This document shows positions 1 through 8,028 of a DNA stretch of 40,645 nucleotides, one piece after another (position 1 is the stretch's first letter; each line of letters opens with the position of its first letter). Made by a program: the position numbers and the translations under genes. The notes under the pieces were generated by a model. The model saw nothing but the letters and a program-made list of their open reading frames with translations, searched no databases and had not been told where the DNA came from. The stretch comes from Leptotrichia sp. oral taxon 215 str. W9775. GTDB taxonomy: Bacteria; Fusobacteriota; Fusobacteriia; Fusobacteriales; Leptotrichiaceae. The DNA lies in the NCBI RefSeq assembly GCF_000469505.1, contig NZ_KI272861.1:5264-45908 (forward strand). The letters run 5' to 3'.

Positions 1-2
1 AG

Positions 3-77
3 GAAATAGAAAGTACAAAAAAACTTAGTGGAAAAGAAAGGGAAAAGAAAATCAAAAATATACTGGAGAAGAAATGA
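3..77 (+). CDS. 3' end of a gene cut by the window edge
   Basis: The frame beginning at base 3 is open from the window edge and ends at TGA 75-77, giving a 24-residue lysine/glutamate-rich, probably helical tail ending in ILEKK. Its stop overlaps the ATG of the next gene in an ATGA (74-77), the usual sign of translational coupling. Too little is visible to name a family. The charged tail followed by coupled small membrane proteins would fit the end of a secreted toxin or large surface protein, but that is inference only. Confidence 0.5.
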   Translation, partial: EIESTKKLSGKEREKKIKNILEKK

Positions 78-400
78 AGAAAGAGGAAATAAAGAAAAAA
101 TTCTTAAACAAAAAACATATAGAAATATTTTTATTATTGGACATTACATTTTTTATTAACTATTTATTTGATACTTATATTAATGATTTTAGAATAGTTT
201 TAATATTATGGATAATATTTAAAGTAATAAATTTTATTTGTTATATCTACTATTTCTTATTTCTTTTATGTGTAGAAATTTTTATAAAAAATGAAAAGAT
301 AAAAATTATAATGGAAAAAATATTTACATATTTGTATTTTATAGTTAGTATTAAAATATTATTTTTTATCTATAAAATGTATTTTTTACCTGTTGGATAA
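74..400 (+). CDS. small multi-pass membrane protein, unknown function
   Basis: This gene encodes 108 residues with a lysine-rich start (MKKEEIKKKF) and about three hydrophobic stretches (roughly residues 16-35, 42-68 and 85-105), so it is probably an inner-membrane protein. The start ATG overlaps the stop of the preceding frame, which suggests translational coupling. It is extremely AT-rich: the line 121-180 has only 8 G/C bases in 60, well below the genes to the right. I do not recognise a family. Position after a truncated frame, small size and composition resemble immunity or accessory genes at the ends of polymorphic toxin loci; this is a hypothesis with no motif behind it. Confidence 0.6.
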   Translation: MKKEEIKKKFLNKKHIEIFLLLDITFFINYLFDTYINDFRIVLILWIIFKVINFICYIYYFLFLLCVEIFIKNEKIKIIMEKIFTYLYFIVSIKILFFIYKMYFLPVG

Positions 401-412
401 AAGGAGATATGC

Positions 413-634
413 ATGAATTATTTTGATATACTGTTTTTTAGTAATATATTTTTTTTGGAATACTATACAAATTATGGATTTTCAAATTTATTAGAAAAAT
501 ATTTTCTAATAAATGTACCGTTTTTTATAGTAGTATATCTTTTAGCTTTATTAGAAAAAAGAATAAAATATCAATTAAAGTATATGAAGTTTATAATATA
601 TGCAATATTTATTTCAATTTTGTTAAATATTTAG
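413..634 (+). CDS. small membrane protein, unknown function
   Basis: This gene encodes 73 residues with a good ribosome-binding site (AAAGGAGATATGC before ATG 413) and lies 12 bases after the preceding gene, so the two are probably co-transcribed. Two hydrophobic segments (about residues 31-47 and 59-73) flank a basic stretch KRIKYQLKYMK. It has the same extreme AT bias as its neighbour. No family is recognised. Its last bases overlap, in another frame, the left edge of a fragmentary reading frame (627-755), so the cassette boundary lies close to its stop codon. Confidence 0.55.
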   Translation: MNYFDILFFSNIFFLEYYTNYGFSNLLEKYFLINVPFFIVVYLLALLEKRIKYQLKYMKFIIYAIFISILLNI

Positions 635-755
635 AATTTATGATAATAAAGTTGCTGCAGCAACAGGTATAAGCGGATTTTATGGAAGTGAATACTTCCT
701 TGACAGGGCAGGGTTTAAGAAAGAAGCGGAATATATGAGACAAACTTCACTATAA
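627..755 (+). pseudogene. 3' remnant of an unidentified coding sequence
   Basis: A frame running from just after an in-frame TAA (624-626) to TAA 753-755 has no start codon near its beginning, yet codes for a protein-like, soluble segment containing AAATGISGFYGSEYFLDRAG and ending EYMRQTSL. GC content rises sharply relative to the preceding small genes. It looks like the C-terminal scrap of a larger gene whose 5' part was replaced or lost, for example an orphan end left after cassette exchange. Its family is not recognised. The bases from 756 to 812 hold nothing else I can support. Confidence 0.45.
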
Positions 756-812
756 TAAGTTCGGGAGAGGAAATAAACAACAAGGAATAGAAGATAGGAA
801 ACAATATTGGTA

Positions 813-858
813 AAAAAACTGCCTTCAAGGTTTTTTATCCCTTCAAGGCAGTTTTTCT
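813..858 (+). terminator. probable bidirectional rho-independent terminator
   Basis: AAAAACTGCCTTCAAGG (814-830) pairs with CCTTCAAGGCAGTTTTT (839-855) over 17 positions with one mismatch and an 8-base loop. A-run on the left and T-run on the right let it work in both directions, so it can end both the left-edge unit and clpB, which converges from the minus strand. Confidence 0.8.
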
Positions 859-922
859 TAAAATAATTCAGGTTTAGTCAAGTATGTCAAAAATTCTATT
901 ATAAATATTGCTTATGCATTTA

Positions 923-3487
923 CTACTTTTTCACAGTATATGTCAACTTTTCTCCGTCGCTGTCTATTAGTATTGTACTGTTTTCAGGTATTTCATTAGA
1001 CAGTATCATTTTTGATAAGTTAGTTTCTATATCCTTCTGTACAAATCTTTTCAGCGGTCTTGCTCCGTAAGCAGGATCGTAGGCTTCGTTTACAATGAAA
1101 TCAAGAGCATTGTCAGTGAATTCCACTTTTATGAACTGTTCCTTAAGCTTATGGTTGATGTCTTCCAGAATAAGTTTGATAATATTTTTAACACTGTCTT
1201 TTCCAAGTGATTTGAATATAATAATATCATCTATTCTGTTCAGGAATTCAGGCTTGAATCTATGTTTCATTTCATCAAGTACCGCTTCCTTCGTAGTATC
1301 TGAAAGCTGAGGATCTTCAAGTATTATTTCACTTCCAATATTTGAAGTCATTATAACGATAGTGTTTTTAAAGTCTACAACTTTTCCTTTTCCGTCAGTA
1401 AGACGTCCGTCATCAAGCAGCTGTAACAAGACATTGAATACATCCGGGTGTGCTTTTTCAATTTCATCAAACAGGATTACTGAATAAGGTTTTCTTCTTA
1501 CTGCTTCAGTAAGCTGGCCACCTTCTTCATATCCTACATACCCTGGAGGCGCTCCTATAAGTCTAGTGACGCTGAATTTATCCATGTACTCACTCATATC
1601 AATTCTTACAATATTGTTTTCATCATCAAACAGGTTAAGGGAAAGAGTTTTTGTCAGGTAAGTCTTACCTACTCCGGTAGGACCTAGGAATATGAATGAA
1701 CCAATAGGTCTGTTTGGATCCTTCAGTCCTGCACGTGATCTTATAATAGTGTCGCTGATTGTTTCGATAGCGTCATCCTGGCCTATAACACGTTCCTTCA
1801 TATATTTAGCCAGATTCAATATTTTTTCCTTTTCTCCCTGCATAAGTTTTGATACAGGTATTCCTGTCCATTTTCCAACAATTTCAGCAATTTCCTCACT
1901 GTCTATTTCCTGTTTTAACAGTTTGTTATTGTCGTGTTCCTTAGCTTTTTCCTGTAATTCTGTTCTGTCCTTTTCAAGCTGAGGTAATACTCCATATTGT
2001 AATTCTGCAAGTTTATTGTAGTCGCTCTTTCTCTGTGCAGCTTCAATTTCAAGTCTTACTTTTTCAATTTCTTCATTAAGTTTCTTAATTTTTTCAACTT
2101 CCTGTTTTTCATTTTCCCATTGAGACTGGAATGCGGCTTTCTTTTCATTCAGTTCAGCCAGTTCCTTCTCAAGATTTTCCAGTCTGTCTTTTGAAGCCTG
2201 ATCCTTTTCTTTTTCAAGGGCAACTTTTTCAATTTCCAGCTGCATTACACGTCTTGTAACTTCATCAAGCTCTGTCGGCATTGAATTAATTTCAGTTTTT
2301 ACCTTTGCGGCAGCTTCATCAATCAGGTCAATAGCCTTATCAGGCAGGAATCTGTCATTTATATATCTGTCACTCATTGTTGCTGCAGTAACAAGGGCGT
2401 TGTCTGTAATTCTTATTCCGTGGAATATTTCAAATTTTTCCTTCAGTCCACGAAGTATTGAAATTGTATCTTCCACAGAAGGTTCATTTACAAGGATTGG
2501 CTGGAATCTTCTTTCAAGAGCGGCATCCTTTTCTATATATTTTCTGTATTCATCAATAGTTGTAGCACCGATTACTTTAATTTCCCCACGTGCAAGCATT
2601 GGTTTTAAAAGGTTTCCTGCATCCATTGAACCTTCAGTTTTTCCGGCACCTACAATGTTATGAACTTCATCTATGAATAATATTATTCTTCCGTCACTGT
2701 TTTCAAGTTCATCAAGCACTGCTTTAAGTCTTTCTTCAAATTCCCCCCTATATTTTGCACCTGATATAAGGGCTCCCATATCAAGCGAGAATATTGTTTT
2801 ATCCTTTAGATTTTCAGGAACGTCACCATTAAGTATTCTCTGTGCGATTCCTTCTGCAATGGCTGTCTTACCAACTCCAGGTTCCCCTATCAGTATAGGA
2901 TTGTTTTTATTTCTTCTTGATAAAATCTGAATGGCACGTCTTATTTCATTATCCCTTCCTATTATCGGGTCAATTTTACCTTTTCTTGCCAGTTCAACAA
3001 GATCTTTACCATATTTATCAAGAGCTTCATATGTATTTTCAGGGTTGTCTGTCATAATTTTCTTACCTCCTCTTACTCCTTCCAGAGCATTTTCAAATTG
3101 TTTTTTCACAACACCGTTTTCCTTAAGAAAACTGTTATTATCATAGCTTGCCAGAAACAGATGTTCTGTACTTATATATGCATCTTCCATTTTTTTAGCA
3201 TAATCTTCTGCACCTACTAAAACTCTGTTCATTTCTGCATTTGGCCTCGGATCTGAAACTCCGCCTTCGATTTTCGGCATCCGGTCCAGTTTTTCCTCCA
3301 GTTTTTTCATGAGGTCAACTGTATCTATCCCCATTTTCTTCAGAAGGTTGGGTATAAGTCCGTTCATCTGTCCTATCAATGCAAGAAGCAGATGCTCAAC
3401 CTTCATATCGGAATGTTTATATCTAATCGCAAAGTTATGGGCTTCCGAAATAGCTTCCATACTTTTCTGCGTAAAATTGTTTTCCAT
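923..3487 (-). CDS. clpB: ClpB disaggregase (Hsp100 AAA+ chaperone)
   Basis: ClpB is a hexameric ATP-driven cytosolic unfoldase that rescues aggregated proteins together with DnaK/DnaJ/GrpE. The protein is about 854 residues, the usual length. Visible in order are the Clp N-domain (to about residue 145), AAA1 with Walker A GEPGVGKT and Walker B IILFIDEVHN, a long Glu/Lys-rich coiled-coil middle domain (about 410-530) that separates ClpB from ClpA/ClpC, and AAA2 with GPTGVGKT and the pore segment around GYVGYEEGG. The frame opens nine bases earlier at 3496, but AAGGAGA abuts that ATG; it is correctly spaced for the ATG at 3487 (MENNF), which I prefer. The gene has its own promoter and CIRCE operator. 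Confidence 0.97.
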   Translation of the reverse strand: MENNFTQKSMEAISEAHNFAIRYKHSDMKVEHLLLALIGQMNGLIPNLLKKMGIDTVDLMKKLEEKLDRMPKIEGGVSDPRPNAEMNRVLVGAEDYAKKMEDAYISTEHLFLASYDNNSFLKENGVVKKQFENALEGVRGGKKIMTDNPENTYEALDKYGKDLVELARKGKIDPIIGRDNEIRRAIQILSRRNKNNPILIGEPGVGKTAIAEGIAQRILNGDVPENLKDKTIFSLDMGALISGAKYRGEFEERLKAVLDELENSDGRIILFIDEVHNIVGAGKTEGSMDAGNLLKPMLARGEIKVIGATTIDEYRKYIEKDAALERRFQPILVNEPSVEDTISILRGLKEKFEIFHGIRITDNALVTAATMSDRYINDRFLPDKAIDLIDEAAAKVKTEINSMPTELDEVTRRVMQLEIEKVALEKEKDQASKDRLENLEKELAELNEKKAAFQSQWENEKQEVEKIKKLNEEIEKVRLEIEAAQRKSDYNKLAELQYGVLPQLEKDRTELQEKAKEHDNNKLLKQEIDSEEIAEIVGKWTGIPVSKLMQGEKEKILNLAKYMKERVIGQDDAIETISDTIIRSRAGLKDPNRPIGSFIFLGPTGVGKTYLTKTLSLNLFDDENNIVRIDMSEYMDKFSVTRLIGAPPGYVGYEEGGQLTEAVRRKPYSVILFDEIEKAHPDVFNVLLQLLDDGRLTDGKGKVVDFKNTIVIMTSNIGSEIILEDPQLSDTTKEAVLDEMKHRFKPEFLNRIDDIIIFKSLGKDSVKNIIKLILEDINHKLKEQFIKVEFTDNALDFIVNEAYDPAYGARPLKRFVQKDIETNLSKMILSNEIPENSTILIDSDGEKLTYTVKK

Positions 3488-3551
3488 ATGTATCATTCTC
3501 CTTTTTTACTATATATTGAAAAAAGCCTTTTATTTCCTGACTTTTCTATTT

Positions 3552-3580
3552 GTTAGCACTCCATCTCCCTGAGTGCTAAC
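3552..3580 (-). promoter_or_regulatory. CIRCE operator (HrcA-binding) upstream of clpB
   Basis: TTAGCACTC (3553-3561), nine bases, then GAGTGCTAA (3571-3579) is an exact CIRCE consensus, extended by one more pair on each side. It lies just downstream of the clpB -10 box, about 65 bases before the start codon. In known systems HrcA represses from this position and GroEL modulates HrcA, so clpB here is predicted to share the hrcA/groE/dnaK heat-shock control. Confidence 0.95.
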
Positions 3581-3583
3581 GAT

Positions 3584-3612
3584 AATATATCACAATTAAA
3601 TTTATATGTCAA
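3584..3612 (-). promoter_or_regulatory. sigma-A type promoter of clpB
   Basis: On the minus strand TTGACA (3612-3607) is followed after exactly 17 bases by TATATT (3589-3584). The expected start site falls at the edge of the CIRCE element, which suits steric repression by HrcA. Confidence 0.85.
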
Positions 3613-3742
3613 TACTTTTTCAAAAAAATTTTTATTTTTCTATTCTATATAGTAAAATATATCTAAAATACAGAAAAAATAGATAAAATTTTCTTCAGGC
3701 GGATAAACTATGAATAAATTTAAAGAAAACGTTAAAAAAAAT

Positions 3743-3770
3743 TTGTATAATTGAATAAATGTGGTAAAAT
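3743..3770 (+). promoter_or_regulatory. candidate promoter for the phosphohexomutase gene
   Basis: TTGTAT (3743-3748), a 16-base spacer, and TAAAAT (3765-3770) lie 33 bases before the start codon. The match is moderate; no better one exists between clpB and this gene. Confidence 0.5.
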
Positions 3771-3803
3771 TAATAGTAGACAAAAAATTGGGAGGATATC
3801 GTT

Positions 3804-5522
3804 ATGGATTTTATGAAAAAATATGACTACTGGCTAAATTCTGATTCAATTGATGAAAAGGATAAAGAAGAATTGAGAGGCCTAAAAGATAATTTGAAAG
3901 AAATCGAAGACAGATTTTTTAAAGATCTGAGCTTTGGTACAGGGGGAATAAGAGGGGTAAGAGGAATAGGAACAAACAGAATTAATAAATATGTAATAAG
4001 AAAAGCAACTCAAGGGCTTGCTAACTACATGCTTAAATACAATGAAAAAGAAGCAAAGGAAAGAGGAATAATAATTGCTCACGACTGTAGAATAGGATCA
4101 AGGGAATATGCCCTTAATACAGCGAGAGTAATGGCTGCAAACGGAATAAAGGCGTATATTTATCCTGATTTAAGATCTACTCCTGAATTGTCGTTTGGTG
4201 TGAGATATAAAGGATGTCTTGCAGGAATAGTTGTAACTGCGAGCCACAATCCTGTGGAATATAACGGATATAAAGTTTACTGGGAAGACGGGGCGCAAGT
4301 TGTAGATCCGCATGCACCTTCAATAGTTGCTGAAGTAAATAGTATTGCAACTCTTGAAGAAATAAAAGTTGTATCTGAAGAAGAAGGAAGAAAATCAGGA
4401 CTTATAATCGAGCTTGACAGTCAGATTGATGATGACTATATTGCAGAAATAAAGAAACAGACATTAAAAACAGACATTCCTGGAAAGGAAAACTTCAAGA
4501 TAGTATATACTCCGCTTCATGGAACAGGTGGAAGACCGATGAAGAGAATACTGTCTGATTTTGGATACAGTTTTGAAGTTGTGAAGGAACAGATAGAGCC
4601 TGACGGAAACTTTCCTACAGTAGTTTATGCAAATCCTGAAGAAGTTGCCGCATTTAAACTTGGAACTGCTTTAGCTGATGAAACTGGAGCAAAAATTGTT
4701 ATGGCAAATGATCCGGATGCAGACAGAATAGGAATAGCTGTAAAGGATGACAATGATGAATGGTACTATCCTAATGGAAACCAGGTAGGACTGTTATTAC
4801 TGCAATATCTTCTAAACAACAAGAAGGATATTCCTGCAAATGCACAGGTAATAACTACAATAGTTTCAACACCTATGATAGATGTAATAGCACCTGCAAA
4901 GAATGTAGGAGTTATGAAAACTCTTACAGGATTTAAATATATTGGAGAAAAAATAAGACAGTTTGAAAATAAAGAACTTGACGGAAGCTATTTATTTGGA
5001 TTTGAAGAAAGCTACGGATATCTTATAGGAACTCATGCAAGAGATAAGGATGCCCTTGTAACATCAATGATCATAGCAGAAATGGCATCATACTATAATT
5101 CTATCGGAAGCTCAATCTACAAAGAACTTCAAAAACTTTACAAGGAATTTGGATTCTATCTTGAAGGAATAAAATCCGTTACATTAAAAGGAAAAGATGG
5201 AATTGAAAAAATGGCAGAATTAATGGCTGGTCTAAGGGAAAATGTAAAGGATACACTGATAGGTAAGAAAATAAAAATCAAGAGAGATTTTGATTCGCAT
5301 AAGGAATATAATCTTGAAACAGGGGAAGAAAAAGAAATACATCTTCCAAAAGAAAACGTACTTCAGTTTGTTCTTGAAGATAATACATTTATAACAGCAA
5401 GACCTTCAGGAACTGAACCTAAGATCAAGTTCTACTTCAGTGTAAATTCAGATTCAAATGAAAATGTTAAGGAAAAACTTGCAAAAACAATGGAAGAATT
5501 TGAAAAATTCCTGAATTTATAA
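3804..5522 (+). CDS. pgcA: phosphoglucomutase/phosphomannomutase (alpha-D-phosphohexomutase)
   Basis: This cytosolic enzyme interconverts hexose 1- and 6-phosphates (glucose, possibly mannose), feeding sugar nucleotides for envelope polymers. It has 572 residues, close to the Bacillus PgcA-type length. All four family signatures are present: the phosphoserine loop TASHNP (Ser147), the Mg-binding loop DPDADRIG (about 303-310), the sugar loop GFEESYGYL (about 395-403), and the phosphate-binding loop RPSGTEPKIKF (about 533-543). GGAGG (3791-3795) sits 8 bases before the ATG. hemW follows after 40 bases with no terminator, so they are probably co-transcribed. Whether glucose or mannose is preferred cannot be read from sequence. 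Confidence 0.93.
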   Translation: MDFMKKYDYWLNSDSIDEKDKEELRGLKDNLKEIEDRFFKDLSFGTGGIRGVRGIGTNRINKYVIRKATQGLANYMLKYNEKEAKERGIIIAHDCRIGSREYALNTARVMAANGIKAYIYPDLRSTPELSFGVRYKGCLAGIVVTASHNPVEYNGYKVYWEDGAQVVDPHAPSIVAEVNSIATLEEIKVVSEEEGRKSGLIIELDSQIDDDYIAEIKKQTLKTDIPGKENFKIVYTPLHGTGGRPMKRILSDFGYSFEVVKEQIEPDGNFPTVVYANPEEVAAFKLGTALADETGAKIVMANDPDADRIGIAVKDDNDEWYYPNGNQVGLLLLQYLLNNKKDIPANAQVITTIVSTPMIDVIAPAKNVGVMKTLTGFKYIGEKIRQFENKELDGSYLFGFEESYGYLIGTHARDKDALVTSMIIAEMASYYNSIGSSIYKELQKLYKEFGFYLEGIKSVTLKGKDGIEKMAELMAGLRENVKDTLIGKKIKIKRDFDSHKEYNLETGEEKEIHLPKENVLQFVLEDNTFITARPSGTEPKIKFYFSVNSDSNENVKEKLAKTMEEFEKFLNL

Positions 5523-5562
5523 AATAAAGAAAAATTGTATGAAGAGGGTAAAAGTAAGGTAG

Positions 5563-6678
5563 ATGAAAGACACAGGAAACAGGAAAATAGAAAAAAATGT
5601 AGATGCACTTTATGTACATATTCCTTTTTGTGAAAAGAAATGTGAATATTGTGATTTCTGCACATTTATAAATATGAGCCGTGAATATGAGAAATATACG
5701 GAAGCACTGGTGAAGGAACTCAAAATGTATCCTGAATATGAATATGATACGGTATATTTTGGAGGAGGGACTCCGTCTCTTCTGCCTATTGAACTGCTCT
5801 CATATATAATGGAAAATATAAAATATAAAAAAGAGGGAGAAATAACATTGGAACTCAATCCAAATGATATGTCTCCCGAAAAGCTCATAAAATTAAGAAA
5901 ATTAGGGATAAATAGGCTCAGTATAGGAATACAGAGTTTTCAGGATCATGTACTAAAATTTTTAGGAAGACTGCATAGCGGCGAGGATGCCATAAGGGTG
6001 TTCAGGGATGCCAGAAATGCAGGATTTGAAAATATTTCCATTGATCTGATGTTCGGTATTCCCAACCAGAGCCTTGAAGACTTGAAAAAAGATTTGGAAA
6101 CAATAATTCAGCTTTCTCCTGAAAATGTGTCAATATACTCACTCATCTGGGAGGAAGGGACAGTCTTCTGGAGTAAGCTTCAGAAAGGGATTTTATCTGA
6201 AATGGATCAGGATCTGGAAGCTGAAATGTATGAAGAAATAATTGATTTCCTGAAAAAAAATGGATATGGTCATTATGAAATATCCAATTTTTCAAAAAAA
6301 GGAATGGGTGGAGTGCATAACCTGAAATACTGGAGAAACAAGGAATTTATAGGAGCAGGGTTAAGTGCGGCCACATACTGTAAAGGAAAAAGATACAGCA
6401 ATGTGAGATCTTTCAGTAAATATTACAGATGTATTGAGGAAAATATTTTTCCTGTAGATGATAAAAGTATAGAAATAGTTGACAAAGAAGAAGAGAAAAA
6501 ACTTAAAAATATGCTTGGATTAAGACTTACAGAAGAAGGAACAGAATATTTTGAAGCTGAAGAAGTAAAAAAACTTTTGGATAATGGACTGCTTGAAAGA
6601 TTTGACGGCGGTAAAAGAATGAGACTGACTGAAAAGGGAATTCTTCTTGCAAATGATGTATTTGTTGAATTTATTTAA
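5563..6678 (+). CDS. hemW: HemW-type radical SAM heme chaperone
   Basis: This protein has 371 residues with the radical SAM cluster motif HIPFCEKKCEYCDF (Cys23, Cys27, Cys30; CX3CX2C followed by DF, the HemW rather than HemN form). The SAM-binding glycine motif VYFGGGTPSLL follows, then LELNPND and IGIQSFQD motifs, and a C-terminal HemN_C domain (about residues 300-371). Homologues were often annotated as oxygen-independent coproporphyrinogen oxidase; characterised HemW binds heme and passes it to apoproteins. No heme-biosynthesis gene is adjacent here, which agrees with a chaperone rather than an oxidase. The start follows a weak AAGG site; ATG 5563 is 40 bases after the preceding gene. Confidence 0.92.
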   Translation: MKDTGNRKIEKNVDALYVHIPFCEKKCEYCDFCTFINMSREYEKYTEALVKELKMYPEYEYDTVYFGGGTPSLLPIELLSYIMENIKYKKEGEITLELNPNDMSPEKLIKLRKLGINRLSIGIQSFQDHVLKFLGRLHSGEDAIRVFRDARNAGFENISIDLMFGIPNQSLEDLKKDLETIIQLSPENVSIYSLIWEEGTVFWSKLQKGILSEMDQDLEAEMYEEIIDFLKKNGYGHYEISNFSKKGMGGVHNLKYWRNKEFIGAGLSAATYCKGKRYSNVRSFSKYYRCIEENIFPVDDKSIEIVDKEEEKKLKNMLGLRLTEEGTEYFEAEEVKKLLDNGLLERFDGGKRMRLTEKGILLANDVFVEFI

Positions 6679-6693
6679 AAAAACAGGTATAAT
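6665..6693 (+). promoter_or_regulatory. promoter inside the 3' end of hemW, for yggS-sepF
   Basis: TTGAAT (6665-6670), a 17-base spacer and TATAAT (6688-6693) overlap the last codons of hemW. This predicts a separate start for yggS-sepF, 30 bases before the yggS ATG. Confidence 0.65.
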
Positions 6694-6722
6694 ATATAAA
6701 AGATTTAAAGCAAGGAGAAATT

Positions 6723-7406
6723 ATGGAACTTAACAGTGAAAAAATATCTCAGAATTATGAAGGTATTCTTCAGGATATAAAAAAATATTCGCCTTATCCT
6801 GAAAAGGTAAAAATATTATTTGTAAGTAAGTATCTGGGGATTGAAGAACAGAAAGCCTTGATAAATATGGGGTACAACTATTTCGGAGAAAACAGGGCAC
6901 AAGTTTACAGAGATAAACTGGAAAGATTTTCCGGTGAAAAATATGAGAATTTAGTTTGGGATTTTATTGGAAGGTTGCAAAAAAACAAAATAAAGTATAT
7001 AATAACAAATGTAAATTTGATACATTCAATAGATTCTTTCGACTTATTATCGGAAATTAATAAAAAAGCAATTGAAAATAACAGAGTTGTTAATGGTCTA
7101 ATACAAATTAATGTTTCAAAGGAAGAATCCAAAACAGGAATTTATATAGAAGATTTTCAGAAGGAATCAGAAAAATATTTTTCTATGAGCAATGTTAAAA
7201 TTAAAGGGTTTATGACAATGGCACCTTTAGATGCAGAAATTGAAGAAATAGATGGATATTTTTCCAAGATGTACAATTTAAAAAAAGAGTACGAAAAAAA
7301 ATATAATTATTGTAGTGAGCTTTCTATGGGAATGTCGAATGACTATATAGAAGCATTGAAAAACGGTGCTACTATACTTAGAATAGGAAGCAAATTATAC
7401 TGGTAA
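6723..7406 (+). CDS. yggS: YggS/YlmE/PROSC family PLP-homeostasis protein
   Basis: This 227-residue cytosolic protein has the fold of bacterial alanine racemase barrels but no racemase partner domain. Members bind pyridoxal 5'-phosphate and keep its pool balanced. The PLP lysine is Lys36 in ILFVSKYLG; other family motifs are GYNYFGENRAQ, WDFIGRLQKNKIKYI, IQINVSKEESKTG, FMTMAPL, and the phosphate-binding end LSMGMSNDYIEALKNGATILRIGSKL. AAGGAGAAATT precedes ATG 6723. sepF follows after 15 bases, the same pairing as ylmE-sepF in Gram-positive division clusters. Confidence 0.93.
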   Translation: MELNSEKISQNYEGILQDIKKYSPYPEKVKILFVSKYLGIEEQKALINMGYNYFGENRAQVYRDKLERFSGEKYENLVWDFIGRLQKNKIKYIITNVNLIHSIDSFDLLSEINKKAIENNRVVNGLIQINVSKEESKTGIYIEDFQKESEKYFSMSNVKIKGFMTMAPLDAEIEEIDGYFSKMYNLKKEYEKKYNYCSELSMGMSNDYIEALKNGATILRIGSKLYW

Positions 7407-7421
7407 TAGGAGGTTAGAGCT

Positions 7422-7922
7422 TTGGGATTAAAACAGAAATTTTTGGAATTTTTCGGCGAAGTTGATGAAGACGATGAAGTAGTGGAAAATAAAAAAGTTG
7501 AAGAAGAAGTTGAAGTGACACAACAACCAAAACAGCAGGTTAAGACTTACAGTCATGTGGAGTTTGATCATCCTGAAGAAAAGGAAAAGAAAGGTATGAA
7601 TATTTTTGGCGGAGGAAAGAAGGAGGAAATAGGAAAGATGAAAGTAAGCTATGTCTCAATAATTAGACCGAAAGTCTTTGAAGATTCCAGATTAATAGCA
7701 GACTCAATAAAAGAAAAGAAAGTTGTAACATTCAGTTTAGAGTTTTTAGAATTTGAAGTAGGACAGAGAGTAATAGATTTTGTTAGTGGAGCGGCTTATG
7801 CGATGGATGCACATCTTTCAAAAGTTACAGATAAAGTTCTTACATCTATTCCAAATGGAGTTGGATACGAAGATATCGATACTTCATTGGAAGAAGAAAA
7901 AGACGGAAGTAAATTATTATAA
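7422..7922 (+). CDS. sepF: SepF cell-division protein (FtsZ anchor)
   Basis: SepF bundles and membrane-anchors FtsZ filaments at the division site. This protein has 166 residues. The N-terminal MGLKQKFLEFFG is an amphipathic membrane-targeting helix; an acidic, low-complexity linker (about 14-75) follows, then the SepF/DUF552 domain (about 80-155) with VSIIRPKVFEDSRLIADSI and VIDFVSGAAYAMDAHLSKV. The start is TTG at 7422, set by a perfect AGGAGG (7408-7413) eight bases upstream; no ATG lies near that site. It overlaps no neighbour and shares a transcript with yggS. Confidence 0.93.
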   Translation: MGLKQKFLEFFGEVDEDDEVVENKKVEEEVEVTQQPKQQVKTYSHVEFDHPEEKEKKGMNIFGGGKKEEIGKMKVSYVSIIRPKVFEDSRLIADSIKEKKVVTFSLEFLEFEVGQRVIDFVSGAAYAMDAHLSKVTDKVLTSIPNGVGYEDIDTSLEEEKDGSKLL

Positions 7923-7935
7923 TTAAAATTGAAAA

Positions 7936-7986
7936 ATATGCCTTAGTTATTATGGATTATAATAATTTAAGGTATATTTTTATTAT
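7936..7986 (+). terminator. terminator after sepF
   Basis: ATATGCCTTA (7936-7945) pairs with TAAGGTATAT (7968-7977, one G-T pair) across an AT-rich, further-pairing loop, and is followed by TTTTTATTAT. It separates yggS-sepF from mnmH. Confidence 0.65.
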
Positions 7987-8028
7987 ATTGAAAAGTTTAA
8001 ATAAATTTTGGCCTGTTAGGGGAAATGT

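Noticed and set aside
1095..3572. Several plus-strand open frames of 70-96 codons across the clpB region
   Set aside because: They lie antisense within clpB, lack ribosome-binding sites and have the serine/phenylalanine-rich composition of reverse-read coding sequence.
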